Below the pieces are notes generated by a model that was given only the letters and a program-made list of their open reading frames with translations, was not told the origin of the DNA and ran no database searches. From NCBI GenBank assembly GCA_946902875.1, contig OX336342.1, positions 13,881,523 to 13,945,522 on the forward strand: DNA of 64,000 nucleotides. Reading direction: 5' to 3'. Positions 1-10,736 of the stretch are shown here, piece by piece; the stretch's first letter is position 1; each line of letters begins with the position of its first letter. A program made the translations under genes and the position numbers. Source of the stretch: Nematopogon swammerdamellus. Taxonomy: Eukaryota; Arthropoda; Insecta; Lepidoptera; Adelidae.

Positions 1-1480
1 CTATAATTTCACAAAAATCGAGAAAAATAGACAAAAGTTGACAAACGTTGACAAAAGATGACAAAAGTTGACAAATATTGACGAAAGTTGACAAAAGTTG
101 ACCAAGGTTGACAAACATTGACAATAGTCGATAAAAGTTGACAAAAGGTGACAGAAGTGGGCAAAGATAAGAAAAGTTGACAAAAGTTGACAAGAGTTGA
201 CATAAGTTACCGACAGTTGACAAAAGTTCTCAAAAGTTTACAAACTTGACAGGAGTTGACAACAGACGATAAAAGTTGACAAAAGGTGACAGAAGTTGGC
301 AAAAGATAAGAAAAGTTGACAAAAATTGACACAAGAGTTGACATAAGTTACCGAGAGTTGGCAAAAGTTCTCAAATGTTTACAAAACTTGACGTTAGTAA
401 GAACAGAAGTTAGTAAAAGTTGACAAAAGATGACGAAAGTTGACAAAAGTTGACGGAAGCTGGCCTAAGTTCATAAAAGTGACAGAAGTTGGCAAAAGTT
501 GACAAAAATTTCCAAAAGTTGAGAACAGTCGTTAAAATTTTACAAAAGCTGATAGAAGTTGGCAAAAATTGACAAAAGATGACGAAAGTGGCTATAAGTT
601 AACAAAAGTCGAAAAAAGCCATAAAAGTAGACGAACGTTAACGAAAGTTGACAAAAGTTGACAAAAGTTGACGAAAGTTGACAAAAGTTGACAAATGTTG
701 ACAAAAGTTGACAAGAGTTGACATAAGTTACCGAGAGTTGATAAAAGTTCTCAAAGTTTACAAAACTTGACAAGAGTCGATAAAAGTTGACAAAAGGTGA
801 CAGAAGTTGGCAAAAGATGAGAAAAATTGATAAAAGATGACGAAAGTGGCTATAATTTCACAAAAATCGAGAAAAATAGACAAAAGTTGACAAACGTTGA
901 CAAAAGATGACAAAAGTCGACAAATGTTGACGAAAGTTAACAAAAGTTGACCAAGGTTGACAAAGTTTGACAAGAGTTGACAACAGTCGATAAAAGTTGA
1001 CAAAAGATTACAAAAGTTGACAAATATTGACGAAAGTTGACAAAAGTTGACAAATATTGACAACAGTCGATAAAAGTTGACAAAAGGTGACAGAAGTTGG
1101 CAAAAGATGAGAAAAGTTGATAAAAGATGACGAAAGTGGCTATAATTTCACAAAAAAAATAGACAAATAGACGAGAAAAATAGACAAAAGTTGATAAAAG
1201 ATGACAAAAGTCGACAAATGTTGACGAAAGTTAACAAAAGTTGACCAAGGTTGACAAAGTTTGACAAGAGTTGACAACAGTTGATAAAAGTTGACAAAAG
1301 ATGACAAATATTGACGAAGGTTGACAAACATTGACAAGAGTTGTCAACAGTCGATGAAAGTTGACAAAAGTTGACAAATGTTGACGAAAGCTGACAAAAG
1401 TTTACCAAGGTTGACAAACATTGACAAGACTTGACAACTGTCGATAAAAGTTGACAAAAGTCGAGAAAAGTTATATCAAT
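1..1480. repeat. Degenerate minisatellite, ~10-bp unit (AAAAGTTGAC)n
   Basis: The stretch is built of variants of a 9-10 bp unit close to AAAAGTTGAC. Both strands stay open for up to about 100 codons and translate to low-complexity peptides (LSTFVNFCQ-like), which is a by-product of the unit. A longer order exists: the segment opening CTATAATTTCACAAAAATCG at position 1 recurs at 850 and, altered, at 1140. The array enters the window already in progress, so its left end is not seen. I see no gene here. Confidence 0.93.
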
Positions 1481-1703
1481 CATATTTATAGCAACCACGT
1501 TTTGAACTTATTATTGATGATTGATTATATTGATTATTTGATCATTACATTACAGAACCTAAATAAATGTTTTAATAAATAATAATTTTACAATTTTACA
1601 AAAAAAATTGATTGACATCCCTAACGCTCCAATGGAGCGTAGGTACTTATTTTAACAAATAGGCCTAGTTTCCATACTGCTTTAGCCATATATATGCTGT
1701 GCT
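1481..1703. other. AT-rich spacer, nothing recognised
   Basis: AT-rich sequence between the minisatellite and the fold-back element. It has no open frame of note and no repeat that I can match elsewhere in the window. Confidence 0.5.
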
Positions 1704-2715
1704 AATGTTGAGGCGGTGCATGTCGTTTTTGTTACGTTTCGTTTCGAGCCGAGTGTTCACGAAAGGAGCCGAAAAGGAACCGAAATGTCTTTCAGGTGTC
1801 GAACGCCACCTCCGCGACCGCCCCGACCGCAGGGGGGCACACTTAATAATGTCTTTATTTTCATTGTTGGCAGCGACATCTAGAGTTTGGTGGTTAAACA
1901 AAAATAGGCAGCCATCTTGTCCTCCTGTCAAAGTCATTTGGGTTGGGGACGCGCAAATTCGAAATGTTTCAACAATTCGAACTATTAGCAAACGTAGATA
2001 TTCCCCACAGAGATGGCCAATCGACTAACGAGAACTTCATCGCAGGAGAGCTTTGACGCAGCTGTGACGAACAGAAGACAAATCGTAGTAGGTATACCTA
2101 GTTGTCGATTATATAATTATAGCAGTGCAGTAATAGGGTACCAATACGAGCGTCTCGGAGCAATATGCATGATCATTGGCGTTCACTGAAGATTGTTAGT
2201 TGAAATATAGGCACATGCACATCTGTGATATAGGTTGCGCCGCCTCAACATTAGGTTAGGGTTAATTTATAGAAGATGCGTCGCTACAACTAAACATTGT
2301 GAATATTTTGGTGGTAAATAAAAAAAAATAACCAGGGTTAATTTATAGAAGATGCATCGCTACGCGACGCGTCTTCTAAAATTAACCCTAACCTAATGTT
2401 GAGGTTGTGCATGTCGTTTTTGTGTTTCGTTTCAAGCCATGTCAGTGAACGCCAATGATGCATATTGCTCCGAGACGCTCGTGTCGTGTACCAATAAGCA
2501 AATTACGCTTCACTAACATGTATGCAGGAAATACGCATGTCACGTGACATCTTCTGTCCGTCACAGCTGCGTCAAATCAAAGCTCTCCTGCGATGAAGGA
2601 CTCGTAATCATCGCGGTCGACACCTGAAAGACATTTTGGCTCCTTTTCGGCTCCTTTCGTGAACACGCGGCTCGAAACGAAACGTAACAAAAACGACATG
2701 CACCGCCTCAACATT
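1704..2715. repeat. Palindromic fold-back element
   Basis: The left end (AATGTTGAGGCGGTGCATG, from 1704) is the reverse complement of the right end at 2715. The match continues through about 110 bp containing the GTTCACGAAAGGAGCCGAAA motif. A second matched block pairs 2035-2190 with about 2450-2605. An inner palindrome (about 2232-2420) contains TTAGGGTTAATTTATAGAAG and its complement. Positions about 1815-2032 in the left arm have no partner and look like an insertion or a deletion in the other arm. No coding capacity was recognised. Confidence 0.8.
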
Positions 2716-3061
2716 TGGTTAGGGTTATTAAAGAACTTCGAGCCGAAGTCTGCAAAAAGGAGCCAAAGGAGGCAGGAAGTTTTTCAGGAGGCGGACCGGC
2801 GGAGGTGTGGGTGGGTGGCCGGTGCAGTGTGACCAGGTGTGGTAGTTTCCTACTTTTTGGGTAGTTTTTGGACTTGGCTGGCTTGGCCCTGGTAGGAAAA
2901 AATTTTTTGGTAGTTTTTGGTATTTTTTGCATAATTACCATTGCTGGAAATTTCCATGTCGTTTGGGATTGAATGTTGTTGAATCACCTGGGAGTGAATG
3001 TTGCTAAACACTTAGAAGCTCAAAAAAATTGGTTGTCTGTAAAGTCGGTTTACGGACGATA

Positions 3062-3231
3062 GTTTTACGTGATAACGTCATAAAGTGGTAAGACTACTGG
3101 GAACGGTTGCCTCTCTATCGCTTGTTACGCGCTCTCGCTTGCACACACAGGCTCAGATGGAACGTGACACTTTTTCGTGCGTGCAGCCGGTGTTCATCAA
3201 TTTATAAGACGTGACGTTATCACGTCAAAAC
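3062..3231. mobile_element. Small TIR element (MITE) inside the hAT relic
   Basis: The ends GTTTTACGTGATAACGTCA (from 3062) and TGACGTTATCACGTCAAAAC (to 3231) are near-perfect inverted repeats around about 130 bp without coding potential. It interrupts the transposase reading frame. Codons upstream of 3231 in the open frame therefore belong to the MITE and not to transposase. Confidence 0.7.
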
Positions 3232-3771
3232 AATATGTCACAACAAATTCAAGATTTTTCGCTAGGTGTCAAAGTTTCTTTATAGACCTGTGCTCCCAAC
3301 TGAAGGTTAGATTACCCACTGATAGAATTTTTGAAGACTTGATTTTATTAAACCCACAAACAGCTGTATATGCAGAATTCACTAGTCTGGCTGGAGTTCT
3401 GTCAACATTCCCTAATCTAGTGCCAGAAAATTTAATTGAATCTATAGATAATGAACACAGAGAAATGAAATTTGATGACCAAGTAAGAAACCTCATGTCT
3501 TCCTCCAGCATTACATCTGCTCCTGCAATTGATGTAGAACAATTTTGGATAGAAATTGAAAAAAAATTCCAAATACAAAAATTTGTCCAAATTTGCCATA
3601 CAGATGCTTATTCTTCCTGTTTCTAATGTTAAATTTGAAAGAATATTTTCAGATATTAACAGGATTAAAACTAAAGACCGGAACAGAGTCTGTAATAATA
3701 ATGTAGCTGCCATTTTGCATGGCAGACAAGGCTTAACACATGTACAGATTTTGTGCCTGATTCCCAAATGA
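3232..3771 (+). pseudogene. hAT-family transposase, C-terminal remnant
   Basis: The first frame (3232-3626) gives an acidic helical stretch ending at FWIEIEKKFQ. A frameshift near 3590 leads into a second frame (to 3771) with the hallmark hAT C-terminal dimerisation segment: NLSKFAIQMLILPVSNVKFE followed by RIFSDINRIKTKDRNRV. In active hAT transposases this segment mediates multimer assembly. The N-terminal BED finger and most of the RNase H-like catalytic core are missing, and the upstream part is cut by a MITE. It is a dead copy. Assignment to hAT rests on the C-terminal motif and on the matching terminal repeats. Confidence 0.75.
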
Positions 3772-3782
3772 TCAAATACACT

Positions 3783-5530
3783 AGTCAACCAGGAGTTTTG
3801 ATGTATGGAGACCCATACATTAATTCCTCAGTCAATGAAACTTTGATAATATCTTGGAGTAATGTTCGGAATTACGACTGACAAATAATCCAACTTTTTT
3901 TTTTACGGGAAGTTGGGTATATTCAAAGAAAAGTGAAAATTTAATATAACTCCTATAGACAAATTGCTCCGTCCAAAGTTACTTCGCCATAGGGTAGGTA
4001 TTATTTATATGATTAAGTACGTAAATAAATCCAACATTTTTTGTATATGGAAATAGTGAATTAAAAACAAAATGTGTTTTTTTACTATATTTTTCTCGGC
4101 AAAATTGCTCAGTCGGTTCTTTAATCGGAATATACCTTAGTATTATTATGTACATCAATAAGCATAAGAATCCAACAACTTTTTTATATGCATCATTTTT
4201 TTTCAAGGTGACGACCGAAACTCTGTTCCGGAAAATTCCTCCGTCCGTTTTTATTGTACAATTATGATTAAGAATTTTGAAGAAAATTATTTGCAAAAGA
4301 ATCCAACAAAAAATCCATCGGCAAGTTTAAAAAAACAAGCGGGCCAAGACGGGCGCGGTGCGCAGAGGAGCGGCCGGCCGCGGGAGGCGAGAGACGCGGC
4401 ATTTTCCCCTCCTCTGCGTCCATGCTGCGCCGCGCCGCCCCTGGCGCGCCGCTGAAGTTGGCGTGCGGTGTGTGCTAACCAGGGACTGAAAACCGGTTCG
4501 AAATGGGGTTCGGGTTCTCCGAACCGGTTCGAAGAACCTTTTTAACGAGCGAACCAGTTTGGTCGCGAACCGGTTCAAAAAAACCCGAACCTGAAGCCTA
4601 AAAACCGGTTCAGAACCGGTTTGGACCTCTAATATTAACCGGTTCGCAGCAGGGTACGAAATGGGGTGGAAACCTATATAAATTTTTTTTGGACTTTGGG
4701 CTTCTTTTTTAATGTAAAATATTGTTGTTTTATGTATTTAATAAAATAAAAAAATAGGTGGTTGATTTTTATAGCCTAATCGATTCAGTTTCATAACAGT
4801 AACAAAAAAGTCTTAATTATCATTATGACATAACACGTGTAAGTTGGTAAAAAAAATCAAATTCTTTCTATTCCATACTAATAAAACTAAAATTGTGGTT
4901 TTTCACAATTTCTGAAAGAAAGGGATCTATGTGTTGGAAGACTTTTTTGTTCCTGGCATGAAACTGAAATGATTAAGAAATTTTTTTTTTACATTTTACA
5001 TAGAAAAAATGTTTTTGTGCGAACAAAAATTATTTGTTCTTCAAAAGTGATCTATTTCCGATACAGAACCCTCTCTTAGCGTACTATTAACTAATTTTGA
5101 AAGACATTATATAAGGTGCTTCGTTATTCATCTCAAGTAAACACGTTACGCAAAAAAAAAATATATGTTTTTAGCATAACTTTTCGAGAAATTTTCAAAC
5201 GCAGAACAGCTGTTTATTGTAAGTAAGTCACAAGGTCACTAGACCTGTGTGTAACAGTAGGTAGCTTGCATTGTACGGGGTCAATGACCGTTGTATGTCC
5301 AAACGCAGAACAGCTGTTTGTTGTAAGTAAGTCACAAGGTAACTAGACCTGTGTGTAACAGTAGGTAGCTTGCATTGTACGGGGTCAATGACCGTACTAT
5401 GTTCAAACGCAGAACAGCTATTGTTGTAAGTAAGTCACAAGGTCACTAGGCCGCCGCCGCTCTAAAACTAGTTACCTACCTACATACCTACCTACGTGTG
5501 CGGTGTGTGTGCCTACGTTTCTTGTTTCTT
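3783..5530 (+). repeat. Left inverted arm
   Basis: Read outward to inward, the arm has four parts. First is a degenerate array of about 135-bp units, each starting near AATCCAAC (about 3896, 4028, 4170, 4300). Next is a GC-rich block (4337-4455), then a block dense in CCGGTT motifs (4490-4640) that opens with a hAT-like CAGGGACTGAAAACCGG. After AT-rich sequence come two and a half copies of an exact 104-bp tandem repeat (5197-5450). The arm ends in a (TTTCTTG)n run. A frame of 105 codons on the minus strand (3979-4296) recurs in the other arm with five substitutions; I do not think it is a gene. Confidence 0.82.
5197..5450 (+). repeat. 104-bp tandem repeat, ~2.5 copies
   Basis: AAACGCAGAACAGCT occurs at 5197, 5301 and 5405, giving a period of exactly 104 bp. 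Units contain TAAGTAAGTCACAAGGT and TGCATTGTACGGGGTC. The same array appears inverted at about 10800-11065 in the other arm, so it predates the inverted duplication or was copied with it. Confidence 0.88.
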
Positions 5531-6608
5531 GTTTCTTGTTTCTTCGCCGACTTCCCGCGACCGTGCACTACGGTTGCTCGTCGGACGCCATGTCAGTGAA
5601 CGCCGGCATACCCCAAGGATCTGTGTTGTCACCCACGCTGTTTCTTCTGCATATCAATGAAATGCTGTCTCTGGGCAACATACATTGATGACAGTACGGC
5701 ACACGGATCCTACACCAGTCACCCTTCAGCCAGTCGGGATGTTGTGGATGAGAAGAGGCGAAGACTTGTGTCTGAGCTCGAACACACACTCGACTCTATT
5801 TCCGAATAGGGCCGTAGTAATTTGGTCGAGTTCAACGCTTCCAAGACACAAGTTCGCGTGTTCAGTGCGAAGAGAGCGGCGTTCACACCGGTTCCTTCAT
5901 TCCAAGGCACGTCGCTTAAATTAAGTGAACACCTCGGTGTCCTCGGAGTCGAAATGTCGCACGACCTGAACTTTCGTCGCCATATCGAGGGGAAGGCCAA
6001 GCTGGCTTCTAAAAAGCTGGGCGTACTCAATAAGGTGCGACGGTACTTCACACCAAAAGCTGCTTCTCTATAAATCGCAGATCAGGTCCTGCTTGGAGTA
6101 CTGCTCGCACCTGTGGGATGGCTCTGCTAAATACCAGCTTGCGCCTCTGGACTCAATCCAGCGTCGAACCGTGCGACTAGTAGGTGACCCCGAAGTGTCC
6201 TGCGATCTAGAACCACTGCAACACCGTAGGGATGTCGGCTCCCAAGTGTATTCTATCGCTTATTCCGTGAGGAGTACTCGGAGGGGCCGTTTAATGTGAT
6301 CCCGCCGTCCCCTTTCCACCTTCGCACCACGCGCACTGGGCAGGGATTGCATTCCTACACGCTGGACTTACCGCGGATGCGTACCAATCGATTCTGCAGA
6401 TCTTTCCTCTACAGAACCGGTAAACTCTGGAACGCTCTCCCTGCACATATATTTCCCCCCAAGTATAGTCTCGGGTCCTTCAAGAGGGCCGTGAATGGGC
6501 ACCATAAGCAATGCTCGGCATGGCATTCGGAACCCCCGCATACGACCGAATGTCCATGGGCGTCGTTAGACACCTTATGGGTGGCTCGGCGCCATACGAC
6601 GCGCTGTC
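5503..6608 (+). pseudogene. Non-LTR retrotransposon RT fragment (3' half of ORF2)
   Basis: Four overlapping frames read as one broken reverse transcriptase. It starts at the palm motif (VNAGIPQGSVLSPTLFLLHI), then NASKTQVRVFSAK and the thumb-region LKLSEHLGVLGVEMSHDLNF. It continues through CLEYCSHLWDG to the terminal RTGKLWNALPAH segment and FKRAVNGHH. The tract AATAAAAAAAAA at 6609 is its poly(A) tail. Frameshifts occur near 5690, 6070 and 6295. The family is of the Jockey/CR1 type common in Lepidoptera. The N-terminal endonuclease and RT fingers are absent on this strand. Confidence 0.85.
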
Positions 6609-6619
6609 AATAAAAAAAA

Positions 6620-8190
6620 ACCTTTTTGGGGTCCGCTTGCACAAACGCAGATTTCCAGACCGCCGGCACACGGCCATTGGAGTAGGAGATACGGAATAGG
6701 CGCGTCAGCACTGGAGCCAGCTCGGGAGCACACTATTTTAACACCAATGCAGGAATCCATTCCGGCCCACACGCTTTCCTGACGTATAGTGAGAGAAACT
6801 CCGCCAGTACAGTCTGTTATCGAAACTGTACTTCCGGCATGGAGTTCTCACACCTAGGTATGGCTGGGGGAGTAGCACCCCCATCGTCCAGGTTGAAGTT
6901 CCCCGCAAAGAGAGATACCAGTAAGTCGGCTTTCTCCTTTGCGGAGTGGGCAAGTGAGCCTCCAGGACACTGCAGAGGTGGAAGAGAGGAGCGGCAGAAA
7001 TTCGACTCGACAGATTTGGCGAGAGACCAGAACTCACAGCTCCCAGTTGGGTGCTGGTTCAGTCTGTCGCCGATGTAGTCAAATTTGGCCCTGGCAATAA
7101 CCCTTTTGCAGGATCTGGAGAGGCGGTTGTATTCCATCGTCTGTTCGGATACGTTTGATTCACGTCCGGCACGGGCACGCGACCATGCCCGATAAGCAGT
7201 GCATTTAGCTGCGACAGCATCAGCACAGTCGCGGCTGTACGATGGTTGGCTTTTACCACCGAGGTGGACAGAGGCGCTGGGAATAAACATTTCCTTTGCC
7301 CCCAGAACCACATCGGCAACGGTATTACCGCATTTTGACGGATCGTCCGAACTGAAGCAGATCTCTCTCCAAGGGTAGGATGCGAAGTGTTCTCGCATCT
7401 CATCTTAATCTGCTGACGCGTAGTGCCAAATTCGACGCGTTCCTCCAGTACGGGACTGAGGAGGCGAAGATGACACCGTGGACCCCACTAAACAATGATC
7501 AGAAGAACCCGGCGGGGCTCTCACTGAGACTTTATATCCAGTGGGGTTTGTCGTCAGCGGAAGATCCAGCAGAGAGGGTCCATGACCGTCTATATCTGGC
7601 AGCCTGGTGGGCTGGTCCACCAGTTGAGACAGGCTATGCGTCAAGGCGAAGTCGGAGGCGGCTCTCCCCGCAAAGTCAGTTCTCCTGGAGCCTAGCCATG
7701 CCTTGTGATGGGCATTGAAGTCTCCAAGGAAACCCAAATCCGCGATGGGGAACCGCTCTTGGACTTTGTCTACCGCTTCACTCAGGTACTCGAATAACCG
7801 AGCTGTCTCCGCATTGCCAGAGTGCGACCTATTGGGACCCCCGACACCGTTCCCAGATCCACGTGGGGCCAGAGTATTGAGAGCTCGGAGTCCTCAATGC
7901 AGCGCAGGCGACGACAGGAAATATCAGCCCTGACAAACAGGCAGACTCCGGCTCGCCAGCGGAAGGCTTCATCCAGGGTGTAGCCGGGGTGGTGCAGGTA
8001 AGAAGTGTCGGCAGGGCGAGATATTTGCGTTTTGGTCGAGAAAGCAAGGCCGGCTTCATCCTCTTCACGTGGTGATTGACGGCATTAAGATTGGTGTGCA
8101 ACCCCCGCACGTTGGTCAAGTCAACGCTAAATAGTGGTGTAGGGGTGTGCACAGCTGATTGAAAGTTGTTCTTTCTTTGTACTGCCATGG
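6620..8190 (-). pseudogene. Non-LTR retrotransposon endonuclease and RT fingers (5' half of ORF2)
   Basis: Read on the minus strand from 8190. The start of an APE-type endonuclease is followed, after frameshifts, by the core motif FLGDFNAHHKAWLGS and the catalytic SDH context (PGSSDHCLV). Then comes the linker REHFASYPWREICFSSDDPS and early RT residues (KACGPEWIPALVLK, then PAVWKSAFVQADPKK) interrupted by a stop. It ends at the poly(A) tail of the plus-strand RT fragment, so the two ORF2 halves meet tail-to-tail with about 120 RT residues missing between them. In-frame stops and shifts make it inactive. Confidence 0.85.
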
Positions 8191-8284
8191 TTGTAGTAAG
8201 AGGGGGGGAAAGAGCGTGAAGGGTGGCTGTGGTGATTCACGGGCAAAGCGTGGACCCTAGCTTATTCGCTTACTGCTCAGGTTA

Positions 8285-10280
8285 GTGGTGCGCCGACACG
8301 GAAGACGGAAGGGCCCCCGGTCCCCCCCCCCCCCCTCCCCTCCCCCCGGAAGTGGCCGCCGGGACCCCTACTCCGTTCACCAACCGGCACGACGGACCAC
8401 TCCGGGATTATGCGCCGGTTTACCAGGGCAGCCTCTCGCGTTGGTTAGACGCGATTGGGCCCCTGTACCACCGGCGGACGGCCAGCGGAATAACCGTCTC
8501 ACCGAGTCTCCCTGTCAACCGTGTCGATGCATCACGTCGGAACAGCGAATCCGCGTCGGGATTACTGACCTACTCCTCACCACAGCCATCCCCACCTGCT
8601 TTTGGGTCCCCGGGAGGTGCACCGGAACACAGTGAACTGTTATGGCGGTATAATAGTACTGAGCTTGCATCGGTCGGCGACGGACGCGCACACGATGCAC
8701 TCTAGACCCACCTGCGAAGTAAGCGAAAATGGCGTGCGATAAATGCAATATGGTTGTGAACGAAGTACTAGCCTTCATAAACCATAAAGCGGACGTCTTG
8801 GATGAAGTCAGCATCATCCGGATTTGTGAGTCCGCCTTCACCGAAGATGACGTTGAGACCGCGAGAGTTCTGCTTTGTGCGTGCATTCCGTCAAGAAGGC
8901 CGACTCGCAAGGGAGAAAATCGGAAGAAGAAGACTATCCAGGACATCATCACCATCTTAAAGCAGACAGACCCCGACGACGTGCCAAGGATCGTGGCGTA
9001 CGACCTCAATAAGTTGCCGCCTGTGTCCTTCGACTACGTCGACGTTACGGCCTTCCTGAAAGATTTGGTGATCATAAAAGCGGACATAGCTCAACTGAAG
9101 GGAAACTGTGGAGCGACAGCGGCGTAGGGGCCAACATCTCTCGTCCCGGAAGTTCAACAGCTGAAACAGGCAGTTGAGAAATTGTCATGTTCCGAGTCAC
9201 TCCGGCCGATAACCCCGTCTCTGCAGCCTGATCGCATTCCGCAAGTGGGAACACCGAACGAAACGCTGAGTGTACGCAACATCAATATGCGCAGGCGAGG
9301 TGCTCAAGTGTCGTCACCCAGCGATTGAACATCGACGCCGGTATGCTACGTAAGCGCTGATGGTGCTGTTGATGCCTCGACTTCTACACTGCGCACCCCT
9401 CCCGCTCCTCCGCCCACCCGCCCCGTTGCCGCTCGTCCGAAAAGGCGACGCGGATCTATGACGAAGCGTATCAGTAAAACGGTGGAGAAAAGAAACAATG
9501 GTATCCCCGCGCTTGGAACCGCGTCCCGACTGTCGGCAGGAGGCTGCACGTGACAAAGACGGGTTCGTACTCGTCGAGAGCAGGAAGAAGAGAAGGAAGA
9601 GGTGCAATAAGCGCGGATCTGCGCCCCCTGAAGAGAGCTGTTTGAAGGCAGCTCCCCGCACGGCTCTCATCTACGTGTCTCGCCTGCGAAAGGACATAAA
9701 GATCGAGGACCTCATCCGCCACGTCCAGGATAAGGGTGAGCGAGTTGAGAGTGTCGAGGCTCTTCCTTCTCACTGAGCTGACACGAACTTTTGCGCTTTC
9801 AAGCTGTGCATTCCTGCCGAGAAGGTGAATACATTCCTTCGCAGTGAGTTTTGGCCCTCCGGGGTGGTGTTCCGGCGCTACAATCGCGACCTTCATCGTG
9901 AGGTCGCGCGCCATAAGTATGCTGAGGCCGCGCCGGAGCTGTCTACAACTGCCGTCCTGCACATTCAGGAGACGCAACCCGCGCCGCCGCCGATGACGCC
10001 CGCGCCGCTGCCGACGCCCGCGCCGCTGCCGACGCCCGCGCCGCTGCCGACGCCCGTGCCGCGGACGCAATCTGCGCCCACTCTACGCGCACCTGATTCA
10101 CCGCGTCAGCAGACTAATATGACGCATACGGGTCTCTATTGGGACCCGTACAGACACAAGTGGAGAAAAAGTGATTTTAGTTCTTAGGTTAAGACATTTA
10201 ATATGTATTGTTAATATGGCCCTAGTTGGCTGAAATAAAGAGATAAATAAAAATAAAATAAAAATTAAATAAATAATTGA
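8285..10280 (+). mobile_element. Retroelement carrying only an ORF1-like gene and an A-rich tail
   Basis: A GC- and C-rich leader (8285-8728, with a run of C/T at 8320-8345) precedes an ORF1-type coding region that ends at 10187. About 50 bp later an AATAAA-rich tail (10235-10280) follows. No endonuclease or RT lies between them. It may be an ORF1-only, non-autonomous element or the product of internal deletion. It stands head-to-head with the minus-strand endonuclease fragment. Confidence 0.65.
8729..10187 (+). pseudogene. LINE ORF1 protein (gag-like), broken
   Basis: The first segment (8729-9127) opens MACDKCNMVVNEVLAFINHK and is rich in charged helices. After an in-frame TAG it continues (VPEVQQLKQAVEKL, coiled-coil-like) to a TGA near 9328. 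A further frame (9498-9776) carries a basic patch (SRKKRRKRCNKRG) and a fold beginning TALIYVSRLRKDI. The last segment (9825-10187) ends in a proline-rich repeat (TPAPLP units) and YWDPYRHKWRKSDFSS. I recognise this layout from ORF1 proteins of lepidopteran LINEs, which bind the element RNA. Two stops and one or more frameshifts make it a pseudogene. Confidence 0.72.
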
Positions 10281-10736
10281 TTCTCCCAGGGTGTGGTCGC
10301 GAACCCAGTCGATCCGAAGATCTCCCACACGCTAACTGCTGTTCATTTGGCACCACCCAGGAGGCACGTGTGACTTAAGGACCATGAGGTGTCACAGGCG
10401 CGAACAGCTTTGACTCCCTATATAAGGTGCTTCGTTATTTATGTCAATAACTTCGGGAGGGTTACATACGCGCTCAAACAAACAGATTCAGATTCAGATA
10501 TTTATTTCGCCATAAAGAACACACAACAATAACAATATTTCATTGAGACATATGCATATTCAGTATGGTTCGTCATTATCATTATCATTATTATTTTTTT
10601 TTTTGTCATGTCCCGTTCAGCTCAACACTTTACGCAAAAAAAAACATGTTTATAGGAGCATTGTTTCTCCTAACATCTCCTAACAAAAAAATTAAATGAA
10701 ATAGCTGTAAAACCAATCAAGGCTATAGACCCTTGC
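10281..10736. other. Inner spacer of the inverted-repeat element
   Basis: Non-coding. Positions 10419-10450 repeat the arm motif TATAAGGTGCTTCGTTAT, and 10630-10655 repeats the TTACGCAAAAAAAAA motif, so part of this spacer is a third, degraded copy of arm sequence. The rest holds ATTCAGATTCAGATATTTAT and (CATTAT)n simple repeats. Confidence 0.55.

Larger units (their letters stand above)
2825..3782 (+). mobile_element. Left part of a split hAT-like transposon
   Basis: The left terminus CAGTGTGACCAGGT (2825-2838) is the exact reverse complement of ACCTGGTCACACTG at 13857-13870. The direct repeat CCGGTG flanks both ends (2819-2824 and 13871-13876). A degraded transposase C-terminus lies inside. 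The large inverted-repeat element begins just after the transposase stop. The simplest reading is one hAT element cut in two by a later 9.9-kb insertion. A hAT insertion should leave 8-bp duplications; I see only six matching bases. Confidence 0.7.

Noticed and set aside
1..1498. Several open frames of 60-116 codons on both strands
   Set aside because: They are translations of the minisatellite unit and have no sequence complexity.
3979..4296. A 105-codon frame on the minus strand, conserved in the other arm at 13160-13477
   Set aside because: The few base changes between arms alter the peptide at five places, it spans degenerate subrepeats, and no domain is recognisable. Sharing is explained by the inverted duplication.
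5503..8190. 5' inversion (twin priming) as the origin of the opposed ORF2 halves
   Set aside because: The inverted 5' part would have to lie on the far side of the RT from the poly(A) tail; here it abuts the poly(A).
9471..10070. A 199-codon arginine-rich frame on the minus strand
   Set aside because: Antisense shadow of the GC-rich, proline-rich ORF1 region.
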